Below are positions 36,941 through 46,331 of a DNA stretch of 64,000 nucleotides, piece after piece. The position numbers and the translations under genes are program-made. How positions within the stretch are numbered: position 1 is the first letter of the stretch; each line of letters begins with the position of its first letter. This DNA comes from Pseudomonas denitrificans (nom. rej.) (GTDB taxonomy: Bacteria > Pseudomonadota > Gammaproteobacteria > Pseudomonadales > Pseudomonadaceae): NCBI RefSeq assembly GCF_008807415.1, contig NZ_CP043626.1, positions 1,612,001-1,676,000 on the forward strand. The letters are read 5' to 3'. Under the pieces are notes generated by a model. That model had not been told where the DNA came from and did not search any database. It worked only from the letters and a program-made list of their open reading frames with translations.

Positions 36941-37421
36941 ATGCGGGGATTATCGTGCTTCCGTCCTTTAGTCGTATATATTGAAAGTATTTGTACCCAT
37001 TATTAATATTTCCTTCTATGCAAAAGGCGCTTGAGTAGAAATAATTGTAGTGTTCTGAATCGTTTACTCTGTCTATCGTGAAGGAGTAGGTTCTGTTTTT
37101 TTGTAGTGTACTTATGTTTGAGTCTTTGTCGAGTTCATAGCCGTCGGGTATATCGCCAAATTTAAAGCACTCGCCTGGTTTTAATGTCACGGGCTTGAAG
37201 TTTCCCTTAAGCGCCAGTATCCATTTAAGGGAGGTGTTTACATAGCTTTCTGATAAGACAACTCTGCTTATGGGGAACGCTTCTGTAGCGTTTTGGGGTA
37301 AGCAAATTGCCGGTGCGCCATTTCTTGATGCTATCACTGCTTCTCCACGCCATCCAATTGGCGTTGCGTGAGAGTCATAAGAAAGCATGGCCAGAAGAAT
37401 TAGGCTGTAATTAAATCTCAT
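36897..37421 (-). CDS. Candidate periplasmic T6SS immunity protein
   Basis: 174 residues starting MRFNYSLILLAMLSYDSHAT, a signal peptide with likely cleavage after SHA. Mature features are GAPAICLPQNATEAFPISRV, LKPGECFKFGDIPDGYEL, and cysteines in FCIEGN and PACDSK. It resembles small periplasmic immunity-type proteins often found after PAAR or VgrG effectors. It begins seven bases after the metallopeptidase effector stop, on the same strand, the normal effector-immunity order. An immunity role is therefore inferred from context and export signal, not from direct homology I can prove. Confidence 0.62.
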   Translation of the reverse strand: MRFNYSLILLAMLSYDSHATPIGWRGEAVIASRNGAPAICLPQNATEAFPISRVVLSESYVNTSLKWILALKGNFKPVTLKPGECFKFGDIPDGYELDKDSNISTLQKNRTYSFTIDRVNDSEHYNYFYSSAFCIEGNINNGYKYFQYIRLKDGSTIIPACDSKSKREARPWEK

Positions 37422-37428
37422 CAAAATC

Positions 37429-38622
37429 TCACTCTGGTAGATTAGAAATGTCACTAGGATTTTTTAGGAAATCCTGCATTGTTGATTGGAGTAGTGTCGG
37501 AGATTTTGTCTGGTTTGCACTGTTCCATACGGATTCTGGCTTCTTGAGTACGCAAATAATAAAGTAATCAGAGATTATCTCTCCCTGTTGTTCCATGTTG
37601 TAGTTGGATAACTTCTTGCTTGGATTTAGCTGGTATTCATAAGCTGATGCACCTCGACTGGTAACCCAAAGAGCATGCCACTTCACCCAGTACCCCAGTT
37701 GATACTGCCAGACGTGAGTCATTTCATGGATAAACAGGGCCTTGTCTCTATCGTCATTCGTGCTGGAGAAGTCATCACTATACAGGTAGGTTTTTTGGGG
37801 GAAGTACATCTCCCCATTAGGTGTAACAGCCGTATTCTGGAGCCCAAGAAATAGCCACCAACCGCCATGATGAATTTTCACCTGGCTGTAATCGATGGAG
37901 TCCTTGAAGACAATCCGCGCCATGGCGATTTCACCGGACGTCAGTGCGCGCTTTTCGCCTTCTGGCAGCGAGATGGTTTGGATGGCGGCTCCGTTGGGTG
38001 AGTTGTCGGTGGATAGCTCACTCGCTTTCAGGTCTATGACCAGTGGTTCATCGGTGCCCTTGGCGATGCAGCAGCCGGACTCAGATGCTTCTGGCGGCAT
38101 CAACTCCAGGCGAGTGATTCGCGTGGCTTCCTGAGTGGTGACTTGCTCGATTCGCCCGAGATGGTCGGTTACACCTTTGCGAGTCGTTCCATCCGCAAGG
38201 AACACTACATAGTTAAGCCCTTTGGGAATGCTGCCGTTGGGGCAGGTGAGGCAAATTTGGGCCACATAAGGCGTCAGACTAGGGATGGGGACCGATTGGG
38301 CTGGGTAGCTGCCTCCCGCTGGTCCTGAGGAAAGCTCCCCCAACGGCGCAATAATCCGATTGCTCCCAATCGGACAACTACAACTCACCAAGTGCCCATC
38401 TAATGCAATCGGCTTCCCAAGCAAGTTGAAGCGAGATTCCCCCTCCACAACGACACCTGTCTTTCCGCATTTTGGACATACGGTTGTCGGATCGCCCCTA
38501 CGTACCATTCCTCGGCGATCTGTTGTGGCATTGGAAGGAATCGTGCTGATCAGGCTTGCGCCAGTGGTCGTCCAGTCACCGTTCAATGCTTGGCCGCGAC
38601 CAAAAATTTGCGGGCGTCTCAT
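37429..38622 (-). CDS. PAAR-domain T6SS effector with C-terminal zinc metallopeptidase
   Basis: 397 residues from the ATG at 38622. Residues ~40-95 form a PAAR domain (RRGDPTTVCPKCGKTGVVVE; ALDGHLVSCSCPIGSN) that would cap the VgrG spike. A linker domain follows with NYVVFLADGTTRKGVTDHLG, common in T6SS cargo proteins. The C-terminal third has HEMTHVWQYQ, an HExxH zinc site, and a downstream QQGEIISDYF glutamate that could be the third ligand. Likely a periplasm-acting toxin delivered to rival cells. No VgrG or T6SS core gene is in the window, so this is an orphan islet. GC is lower than its surroundings. Confidence 0.82.
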   Translation of the reverse strand: MRRPQIFGRGQALNGDWTTTGASLISTIPSNATTDRRGMVRRGDPTTVCPKCGKTGVVVEGESRFNLLGKPIALDGHLVSCSCPIGSNRIIAPLGELSSGPAGGSYPAQSVPIPSLTPYVAQICLTCPNGSIPKGLNYVVFLADGTTRKGVTDHLGRIEQVTTQEATRITRLELMPPEASESGCCIAKGTDEPLVIDLKASELSTDNSPNGAAIQTISLPEGEKRALTSGEIAMARIVFKDSIDYSQVKIHHGGWWLFLGLQNTAVTPNGEMYFPQKTYLYSDDFSSTNDDRDKALFIHEMTHVWQYQLGYWVKWHALWVTSRGASAYEYQLNPSKKLSNYNMEQQGEIISDYFIICVLKKPESVWNSANQTKSPTLLQSTMQDFLKNPSDISNLPE

Positions 38623-38702
38623 AACCGGGCCTCGCCATCCACGGGGGCGTCCCCGGATGTTTTTCCGAGTTTGAGGCTGTGCGGAGCTGCGAATTGAGTC
38701 AT
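38619..38702 (-). CDS. 27-residue leader ORF overlapping the effector start
   Basis: A small ORF with a strong AGGAGAACGAC Shine-Dalgarno: MTQFAAPHSLKLGKTSGDAP and seven further residues, ending in TTATGA, where the TGA overlaps the effector ATG. It could be a translational-coupling leader. It could also be the true N-terminus of the effector if one base is missing, since the effector frame stays open upstream (TRKNIRGRPRGWRGPV). Too short to judge by composition. Confidence 0.4.
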   Translation of the reverse strand: MTQFAAPHSLKLGKTSGDAPVDGEARL

Positions 38703-38899
38703 GTCGTTCTCCTGAATAGACGGGCGTAGGATTCCTCAACCGTAGGAAACCAAGCGGAGGCTGGACGCTATCAAGGAGAACTGTGGGCAGGGTGTCGGAA
38801 ACGGCCGAAAAGGCTGTATGCGATTGCCAGAGCTGGTAGAGGAGATTTGACGGGGAAACGTTGAACGGGGTGTAGGAGCAGAGTAGGGCGTGGGCCTGA

Positions 38900-39940
38900 T
38901 CAGGAGGAAGGTGTCTTCGATGTGATGGGCGAAGCTCCTTGCACACGCCTTATCATCCGAATCTTCCACACCGTCTCCACAAACGGCCTAACGATCAGGC
39001 TCCACAGCGAAGAATACTTCTCGTCATCCTGCTCCCCGGCGCCGAACTGGATCGGCTCCGGCGCGCGCTGGGTGACGTAGAGCGTGCCGAACATCCAGTC
39101 CCACAGCGACAGGTTGATGCCGAAGTTCTTGTTGAAGTGGCGGGGCGCGTCGCTGTGGTGGATCTGGTGCTGGGCGGGGCTGTTCAGCACATGCTCGACC
39201 ACCGGGCCGAACGACAGCCACACGTGGCTGTGGCGCAGGTTCGTCGCCAGCACGTTGAACAGCAGGATCATGTAGGTCACGCCGAACAGCGTGTAGGCGC
39301 TGATCTCTCCGCCGCAGAGGTACCAGAAGGCGCCGGCATAGGCGCCCAGGGCGAAGGCGCCGGCCAGCTGCGCCGCCAGTTTCTCCACGAAGTGCACGCG
39401 GCTCGCGGTGATCGGCGTCAGCACCGCCGCCGAGTGATGCACCTTGTGGAACGCCCACAGCCAGCGCGAATGGAAGGCGCGGTGTACCCAGTAGTTCTTG
39501 AAGTCGCTGACCAGGAACACCCCCAGCCCGTAGAGAAGCGACAGGCCGAGGTTCGTCCCCACCTGCGGCCGCGCGCCCCAGAGATTGGTGAAGAAGGCGA
39601 TGTAGTCGCCCGAGCGCAGGATGTAGGGATCGACCAGCCCGACGATGGGCACCAGCAACGCCACATTGAGGATGCCGCGCACCAGGTAGTAGCGGTAATC
39701 CAGCAGCGCCGAGCGATGCAGGTTCACCCGGCTACCACCAATGAACTGCCAGAACGACGCCGCCTGCGTCAGCCCGCGCTGCCGGCGGAAGCGGAACAAT
39801 GCGTAGGCGATGGCGTAGGAGCACAGCAGGAACACCACGCCGACGCGGCCGCTGAGGTCGAACAGGCCGGCGACCTGATGGGTAATGGGGTTGATCACCC
39901 ACTCGGTGAAGTGGCGGTGGAGGTGCGAGAGGTCAGGCAT
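38900..39940 (-). CDS. Sterol desaturase / fatty acid hydroxylase superfamily membrane protein
   Basis: 346 residues with several membrane helices. The di-iron histidine clusters are visible: NYWVHRAFHSRWLWAFHKVH followed by H, then HSHVWL and QHQIHHSD. This is the FA_hydroxylase superfamily that hydroxylates or desaturates lipids in the inner membrane. Substrate unknown. A decayed copy of its 5' part lies at 45741-46037 in the same orientation, so the locus was duplicated at some time. The T6SS islet begins just downstream. Confidence 0.88.
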   Translation of the reverse strand: MPDLSHLHRHFTEWVINPITHQVAGLFDLSGRVGVVFLLCSYAIAYALFRFRRQRGLTQAASFWQFIGGSRVNLHRSALLDYRYYLVRGILNVALLVPIVGLVDPYILRSGDYIAFFTNLWGARPQVGTNLGLSLLYGLGVFLVSDFKNYWVHRAFHSRWLWAFHKVHHSAAVLTPITASRVHFVEKLAAQLAGAFALGAYAGAFWYLCGGEISAYTLFGVTYMILLFNVLATNLRHSHVWLSFGPVVEHVLNSPAQHQIHHSDAPRHFNKNFGINLSLWDWMFGTLYVTQRAPEPIQFGAGEQDDEKYSSLWSLIVRPFVETVWKIRMIRRVQGASPITSKTPSS

Positions 39941-40313
39941 GGGCGCTGGCGCCGGGAGTCAGGTGAACAGGCTTGTACGTCGAGTGACCGCCCACGGCGC
40001 TGAGGAGCCAGCGACTCATGGGGTGTTACGCGTTCGCTCAGCATGGAACCTGGAGGATCACGCTGTCAAAGTCCAGCGGTGCCGGGGCGGGGCAATTCGA
40101 CAGGGGGTCGTCAGCAGCCTGATGTGCGGAGGCGACTGGATTGGCCTGAAGCGGGGGCATCGATGAAGTGGGGTGGCGCCCGCACGGTGCATTAAGCCGG
40201 GGCGCAACCTTGAGGGAGTCGGCAAAGGAGCGACATCCGCGAAGCTGCAGGTTCCGCGCGAAGGGCAGGGTGAAGACGTTTGCCAGTCAGCAACGAGCCG
40301 CGTGGTTGACGGC
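39941..40313. other. 373-bp intergenic region
   Basis: No convincing ORF. On the minus strand TTTGACAGCGTGATCC at about 40063-40078 contains a TTGACA -35-like hexamer that could serve the desaturase gene, but the matching -10 is weak. No repeat family of this window is present here. Confidence 0.4.
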
Positions 40314-40919
40314 TCAGGCTGCTGTCGCCAATGGCTGCTGCTGTCGATCCAGCGTTTCCTGGAGTTCAGCCACTGAATCCAGGACTCGCTGCGCCCAGCG
40401 ATCATCGTCCGGACGCACGACAACGACGCGGAAGCCATGGTCATGGCCTTCGCTCTTCACGCCTTCGGAATCATCGACATGCAGATCGATATCGAATGCC
40501 GGCGGAAGTTTCGAGGGGGAGTTCGCCAGCCCGCGCTCGGTCAGGGCCTGGTTGTGCCGAACGCTGTTGACCACGCCGTCGACGTGGATGCCGTACAGCA
40601 ACAGCCAGCGCCTGATATAGGAGGGTGTGCGGCCGGAGGACGTGTAGACCCAGATGCTGCAGCCCTGGCGGCGCAGTTCCCGGGTCAGGGAGCGGGTGCC
40701 GAAACGCAGCGGTTCGCCAAGCCAGCGATGAATGAACACCGGGAGCCTGCTGGGTTCGACGTCGCTGTGGTGGGGGAGGCAGGCCAGGGTGTCATCGATA
40801 TCGAACGAAATCCGAATGCGCGGGCGTCCGAAGCGATAAGGCGCAAGGGAACCCTTCATGGCGTCCCACAGCTGATCCTTGATGGCCAGGCAGGTGGCGA
40901 GCATGGGTTGCGTACTCAT
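40314..40919 (-). CDS. HAD-like phosphatase domain protein
   Basis: 201 residues. The HAD motif I is RISFDIDDTLACLPH, with the nucleophilic and acid aspartates as DxDxT. Motif II may be IWVYTSSGRTPSY. DIDLHVDDSEGVKSEG near residue 150 supplies acidic motif IV residues. The substrate is unknown. The ATG shares one base with the stop of the Fic-like gene, and both follow pstB on the same strand with tight spacing, so phosphate-starvation expression by read-through from the Pho box is plausible. The C-terminus is glutamine-rich. Confidence 0.75.
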   Translation of the reverse strand: MSTQPMLATCLAIKDQLWDAMKGSLAPYRFGRPRIRISFDIDDTLACLPHHSDVEPSRLPVFIHRWLGEPLRFGTRSLTRELRRQGCSIWVYTSSGRTPSYIRRWLLLYGIHVDGVVNSVRHNQALTERGLANSPSKLPPAFDIDLHVDDSEGVKSEGHDHGFRVVVVRPDDDRWAQRVLDSVAELQETLDRQQQPLATAA

Positions 40920-41650
40920 CAGGCACCTCCCTGACAGGCGGAGGCGTGCTTCTCGCCAAGGAAAAATCGGTCCGGATCCGGTGAATGATCTTCGAGGAAG
41001 GCGGCGTACTTTTTCTTGATCTTGGGCAATTCAAATAGCGCCTTTACGCCATGCTTGGCGGAGTTGCGGATGACCGATGACGGGTTGTAGTAACCCTTGG
41101 CGTTGTCCAGGGTCAGCACGAACGGCGGCAGCCCGGCGCGTATCAGCAGATAGCTGACGATCAGCGAGCCGCTGCGATGGTTACCTTCGATGAACAATTG
41201 CGGTTTGCTCAGAATCCGCACGTAGACACCGGCAGCGCGCTTCCACACCGATTCGCTGTGATACGCGCAGTACCAGTTGTACAGGTCCTTGATGCCGCCT
41301 TCGACGTTGTTGAAGAAGTGCGCCTCGGTGGCTGCCAGGTGCGGCGCGAATTCCAGCCGACGGGCCGGGTCCCGGCCGCAAAGCACGGTGGCGTTGATCT
41401 CCAGCATCAGGTTGACCTGCTGCAGATCGAACAGGTCGACGCCCCGTGCGACGTAGTCGTCGATCAGGGCGTAACCCTCCAGCACGTTGTGCAGCACTTC
41501 ATCGGTGAACGGATCACGCGGCTCGGTAAAGCACTGGCTGAGCTCGCCGAAACGGCCTTGCACCTCACGCAGCGCACGTTCAATCGCTCGCAGATCAAGA
41601 CGGCGCGTGGCAGGCATGGGCAACCCTGACAAAGAGGTGTGTGGCTTCAT
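40919..41650 (-). CDS. Fic/DOC-like protein with degenerate active-site motif
   Basis: 243 residues; the start may instead be the ATG at 41617. The key segment reads SKPQLFIEGNHRSGSLIVSY. The canonical Fic motif is HPFxxGNGRxxR, so here the catalytic histidine position is Gln and the second glycine of GNG is His. EGN and the arginine remain. AMPylation as in standard Fic enzymes is therefore doubtful; a different nucleotidyl or phosphotransfer reaction, or an inactive scaffold, is possible. It starts 16 bases after the pstB stop and is coupled to the HAD gene. Confidence 0.68.
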   Translation of the reverse strand: MKPHTSLSGLPMPATRRLDLRAIERALREVQGRFGELSQCFTEPRDPFTDEVLHNVLEGYALIDDYVARGVDLFDLQQVNLMLEINATVLCGRDPARRLEFAPHLAATEAHFFNNVEGGIKDLYNWYCAYHSESVWKRAAGVYVRILSKPQLFIEGNHRSGSLIVSYLLIRAGLPPFVLTLDNAKGYYNPSSVIRNSAKHGVKALFELPKIKKKYAAFLEDHSPDPDRFFLGEKHASACQGGA

Positions 41651-41666
41651 ACGATGCAGGTTCGAC

Positions 41667-42485
<819 letters not shown>

Positions 42486-42504
42486 GATTCGGATGCTCCG
42501 TATC

Positions 42505-43398
42505 TCAAAACTTGGGCTTGCCAAAAATGCGGCTGATGACGTTCACGATCAGCACGATCATCACCAGCACCAGCGATGCGGCCCACGCGAGCTCGAGCTG
42601 GTTGTCGAAGGGCATGCCGGAGAAGTTGTAGATCAGCACGGAAAGCGAGGCCGTGGGGTTCATCACGGCCAGGCTGCCGTCGTGGTAGATCCAGTAGTTG
42701 CTGAACAGCGCGGTGAACAGCAACGGCGCGGTCTCGCCAGCGGCGCGCGCCACGGCCAGCATGACGCCGGTGAGGATCGCCGGCAGGCCGGTGGGCAGTA
42801 CGATCTTCCAGATGACCTGTGCGCGGGTGCAGCCCATGCCGTAGGCAGCATCCTTCATGATCTTGGGCACCATCTTCATCGACTCTTCGGCCGTGAGCAC
42901 GACGATCGGCAGCATCAGCACGGCCAGTGCCACGCCACCCGCCGGTGCCGAGTAGGTGCCGGTGGTCATCACCACCAGGGCGTAGGCGAAGACGCCGGCC
43001 AGGATGGAGGGCAGGCCGGTGAGCGTCTTGGCGGCAAAGCGCGCGGCGCTTGCCAGTTTGCTGTCCGGCCCCAGTTCAGCCAGGAAGACGGCGGCCATGA
43101 TGCCAACCGGAACGGCAATGGCGGCGGCGATACCGACCATGACGAAGGTGCCGGCCAGCGCGTTGCCGAAGCCGCCGCCGGTCTCGAAGCCGGTCGGTGG
43201 CAGTTCGGTGAAGACCTCCAGGCTCAGGCGCGCACCACCGCGGGTGATCAGCATGTAGAGCACGGAGATCAGCGGCACGCTGGCCAGCAGGGCGCCCAGC
43301 CAGACCAGCGTGGTCAGCACCAGGCTGCGCAGGGCGCGGCCCTCAAGCTTGCGCTGCAGGCTCGGCAGGGCAGAGACGGTGGGAGTGAGGCTGGTCAT
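42505..43398 (-). CDS. pstA: Phosphate ABC transporter permease PstA
   Basis: 297 residues with six predicted helices. Signature segments are [57 protein letters not shown] and [16 protein letters not shown] (the EAA-loop region). It forms the membrane channel with PstC. The start overlaps the pstC stop by one base. Confidence 0.95.
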   Translation of the reverse strand: MTSLTPTVSALPSLQRKLEGRALRSLVLTTLVWLGALLASVPLISVLYMLITRGGARLSLEVFTELPPTGFETGGGFGNALAGTFVMVGIAAAIAVPVGIMAAVFLAELGPDSKLASAARFAAKTLTGLPSILAGVFAYALVVMTTGTYSAPAGGVALAVLMLPIVVLTAEESMKMVPKIMKDAAYGMGCTRAQVIWKIVLPTGLPAILTGVMLAVARAAGETAPLLFTALFSNYWIYHDGSLAVMNPTASLSVLIYNFSGMPFDNQLELAWAASLVLVMIVLIVNVISRIFGKPKF

Positions 43399-44363
43399 TA
43401 CTTGGTCCCCCGCTGGGCGTAAAGCATGATCATGGAGCCGAGCACGTTCACGATCAGCGTGATGAACATCAGCACCAGTGCGGCATACATCAGCACTTCA
43501 ACCTCGTTCGGCCCGGCTTCGGGGAAGTTCAGCGCCAGCAAGGCGGCCAGCGTGTTGGCCGGTGCGAACAGCGACAGGGAAATGGTGTTCGCATTGCCGA
43601 CCAGCATGGCCAGGGCCATGGTTTCACCCAGTGCGCGGCCCAGGCCCAGGACCAGCGAGCCGAAGATGCCGGTGGCCGCGGAGGGCACCATCACCTTGAG
43701 GATCGCTTCCCAATGGGTGGTGCCCATGCCGTAGGCGGCCTGCTTGGTTTTCATCGGCACGCTGGCGAGAGCGTCCTGCGAGACCGCGGCAATGGTGGGC
43801 AGAATCATGATGGCGAGCACCAGAGAGGCGGGCAGCAAGCCTGGCCCGCTCAACGATGTGCCGAAAAAGGGTATCCAGCCGAGCTCGCTGTTCAGCCACG
43901 CAGTCAGCGGGCGAATGGCCGGGATCACCACGTAGATCCCCCACAGGCCGTAAACGACGCTGGGGATGGCCGCGAGCAGTTCGACGATGGTACGGAACAC
44001 CGCCGCAAGCCTGGCGGGGAGGAAGTCCTGGGTCAGGAAGATCGCCATGCTGACGCCGAACAGGCCGGCGATCAGCAGCGCGATCAGTGCGCTGTAGAGC
44101 GTGCCCCAGATGGCCGGCAGAATGCCGTACTTGCCCTGGTTGACGTCCCAGACCGAACCCAGGAGAACGTCCAGGCCATGTTTCTCCATGCCCGGAAAGG
44201 CCTTGCGGCCGACTTCGAACACGAGGGCAACGACCAGCACCAGAATCAGGACCACACCCAGGCGTGCAATGGCACGGAAGGTCCGGTCAACCAGGAAATC
44301 CTTCGCGGATGGCGGTTGGCAGGCAGAGTCCGGATTTACCGGTACGACAAAAGGTTGGGTCAT
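43398..44363 (-). CDS. pstC: Phosphate ABC transporter permease PstC
   Basis: 321 residues. PstC features include YGILPAIWGTLYSALIALLI, ELLAAIPSVVYGLWGIYV, KTKQAAYGMGTTHWEAILKV and LGLGRALGETMALAMLVGNA. Second gene of the operon, 74 bases after pstS. It partners PstA in the inner membrane. Confidence 0.95.
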   Translation of the reverse strand: MTQPFVVPVNPDSACQPPSAKDFLVDRTFRAIARLGVVLILVLVVALVFEVGRKAFPGMEKHGLDVLLGSVWDVNQGKYGILPAIWGTLYSALIALLIAGLFGVSMAIFLTQDFLPARLAAVFRTIVELLAAIPSVVYGLWGIYVVIPAIRPLTAWLNSELGWIPFFGTSLSGPGLLPASLVLAIMILPTIAAVSQDALASVPMKTKQAAYGMGTTHWEAILKVMVPSAATGIFGSLVLGLGRALGETMALAMLVGNANTISLSLFAPANTLAALLALNFPEAGPNEVEVLMYAALVLMFITLIVNVLGSMIMLYAQRGTK

Positions 44364-44437
44364 GGGAGAGTTCCGGAACAGGTGGAAATCTCATCCGGCG
44401 TGGCCGACAGCCCCCGCCGGATGAAGACTCGCAGGCG

Positions 44438-45469
44438 TTACTGGATGTTGGCGGAAGCTTTGCGAACCTGATCGACGACTGCTTGCGGCAGCGGGATGTA
44501 GCCCATCGAATCAGCGATCTTCTGCCCTTCGGTCAGGCCGTACTCGACCATTTCACGCATGGCCTTGGCCTTGGCCGGGTTCTCGTTGTGCTTGCGGAAG
44601 ATCATCCAGGTGTAGGAGGTGATCGGGTAGGACTGGGCACCGTCCGGATCGGGCAGCCAGGCCACCAGGTTCTCCGGGAACTTCACGGCAGCCAGCGCCG
44701 CGGCACCGCTTTCTGCGTTCGGCACGACGTACTGGCCGGCCTTGTTCTGCAGCTGGGCGAAGTCGACCTTGGCCAGCTTGGCGAAGCCGTACTCGATGTA
44801 GCCGATGGCGCCCGGGGTCTGGCGCACGGTAGCGGTCACGCCATCGTTCTTCGGCGACTTGATGAACTTGTCGCTGGCCGGCCAGTTGACGGTGTTGCCT
44901 TCACCCAGGGCAGTCTTGAACTCCGGGTTGATGGTCGACATGTGCTTGGTGAACACAGCGGTGGTGCCGCTGGAATCCGCACGCACGACAACGGTGATCG
45001 GCAGGGCCGGCAGCTTCAGCTCAGGGTTGGCCGCGACGATCTGCGGGTCGTTCCACTGAGTGATCTTGCCCAGGAAGATGTTGGAGTAAACGTCGCGCGG
45101 CAGTTTCAGACCCTTGGGGCTGCCCGGCAGGTTGTACGCCAGGACGATTTCGCCGGCGGTCATCGGCAGCAGTTGCACGCCTTCGGCAACCTTGGCGATG
45201 TCCTCGTCCTTCATGGCCGAGTCACTGGCCGCGAAGTCCACAGTCTTGTTGAGGAAATCCTGTACGCCCGCACCGCTGCCCTTGGACTGGTAATCCACGG
45301 TGACGCCAGCGGTTTTCTTGCTGAAGTCCTTGAACCAGGTCAGGTAGATCGGAGCGGGGAAGCTGGCGCCAGAGCCGGTCAGGCGGACGCTCTCGTCGGC
45401 AAAGACGACGGAAGAGGCACACATGGACAGCGTTACGGCGATCGCAGCAGATTTCACAAAGCTTTTCAT
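44438..45469 (-). CDS. pstS: Periplasmic phosphate-binding protein
   Basis: 343 residues from ATG 45469, with a signal peptide (MKSFVKSAAIAVTLSMCASS, cut after VFA). Phosphate-site segments are TGSGASFPAPIYLTWFKDF, SKGSGAGVQDFLNKTVDFAA, and RADSSGTTAVFTKHMS. PIGYIEYG-like and CxxS segments are conserved. It delivers phosphate to PstCAB. Expression is expected to be PhoB-dependent from the Pho box 48 bases upstream. TTG three codons earlier is a possible but unlikely start. Confidence 0.95.
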   Translation of the reverse strand: MKSFVKSAAIAVTLSMCASSVVFADESVRLTGSGASFPAPIYLTWFKDFSKKTAGVTVDYQSKGSGAGVQDFLNKTVDFAASDSAMKDEDIAKVAEGVQLLPMTAGEIVLAYNLPGSPKGLKLPRDVYSNIFLGKITQWNDPQIVAANPELKLPALPITVVVRADSSGTTAVFTKHMSTINPEFKTALGEGNTVNWPASDKFIKSPKNDGVTATVRQTPGAIGYIEYGFAKLAKVDFAQLQNKAGQYVVPNAESGAAALAAVKFPENLVAWLPDPDGAQSYPITSYTWMIFRKHNENPAKAKAMREMVEYGLTEGQKIADSMGYIPLPQAVVDQVRKASANIQ

Positions 45470-45517
45470 CGAGGGCAATCCTTTTGATATCGGGCTGCCA
45501 TACTGTGATCGGGTCCT

Positions 45518-45535
45518 GTGAAATTTTTATGACAG
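45518..45535 (-). promoter_or_regulatory. Pho box upstream of pstS
   Basis: Minus-strand CTGTCATAAAAATTTCAC matches the PhoB box (two CTGTCAT-type half sites 11 bases apart) at all but one constrained position. A -10-like CAGTAT lies 12 bases downstream (45505-45500), the normal PhoB promoter geometry. Confidence 0.85.
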
Positions 45536-45740
45536 CGCGGTGGCAAGCGCTCTGGCTCGCCGGCTCGACTGGTCTATCTCCGGGCTTCTGCGATGCGCGT
45601 CAGGTTAATTTGCCGCGGCTGCGCGCCTTGGCTGGCGGCGATTTCGGGGCAGGGGCGGAGGTTCAGGGCGGGGATCTCCCGCCTACTCGATGAGCACGCT
45701 GCGCAATAAATAGTTACGGTCACTCGGCGGTGCAGACGTG

Positions 45741-46037
45741 GGTGAAGAAGGCGATGTAGTCGCCCGAGCGCGCGCGTATCAGGTAGTAGCGCTAATCCAG
45801 CGGCGCCGAGCGATGCCGCTACACCCGGTTGGCACCGATAAACTGCCAGAACGACGCCGCCTGCGTCAGCTCGCGTTGCCGGCGGAACCGGAACAGCACG
45901 TATGTGATTGCGTAGGAACACAGCAGTAGGACCATGCCGACGCGGCCGCTAAGTTCGAAGACACCAGTGACTTGGTTGGTGATCGGAGTAATCACCAGTT
46001 CTGTGAAATGCTAGCGGATGTGCGAGAGGTCAGGCAT
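45741..46037 (-). pseudogene. Decayed 5' copy of the sterol desaturase-like gene
   Basis: Reading from the ATG at 46037 gives MPDLSHIR, then TAG, HFTELVITPITNQVTGVFEL, SGRVGMVLLLCSYAITYVLF, FRQ-like residues, AASFWQFIGANRV, TAG, and D-TAG-RYYLIR, ending at SGDYIAFFT. The intact gene at 38900-39940 reads the same way with many identical residues. Three in-frame amber codons and an internal deletion (the segment before SGDYIAFFT is missing) show true decay rather than a sequencing error. The 3' three-quarters of the gene are gone. It lies just upstream of pstS. Confidence 0.85.
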
Positions 46038-46298
46038 GGAAGTTCCAGGCGCTGCTCGAGTGGCAGGTTGCCTATGCAGCACATGTCTCATGTGATACGC
46101 CTCGATTGCACCGGCCAATGCTGTCGCCGCCCAATGGATGTGGAGGCTATATTTGTAATATATATTGGATTCGAAGTTTTTTTATTTCCTTGATTTTGGT
46201 TGAAGAAGTGACTTTTGTCTAGAGGAAGGGCTATTTATTATTTCTCACTGAAATATAATCAATTATAGTTGCGCGTGAGTGGTCCTGTTGTTGAGGGG

Positions 46299-46321
46299 GC
46301 TCTACGCATGGGACGTAGAGC
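46299..46321. terminator. Hairpin between desaturase relic and nuclease-NTPase gene
   Basis: GCTCTACG-CATGGGA-CGTAGAGC, a perfect 8-bp stem, 11 bases past the stop of the minus-strand nuclease-NTPase gene. U-tract is poor. The region 46038-46298 is AT-rich and shows no ORF. Confidence 0.5.
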
Positions 46322-46331
46322 TTTCATGGTT

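Noticed and set aside
45574..45742. Minus-strand ORF end NLRPCPEIAASQGAQPRQIN upstream of pstS
   Set aside because: It looks somewhat protein-like but has no start or family and joins the desaturase relic in an unrelated frame; too weak to call.
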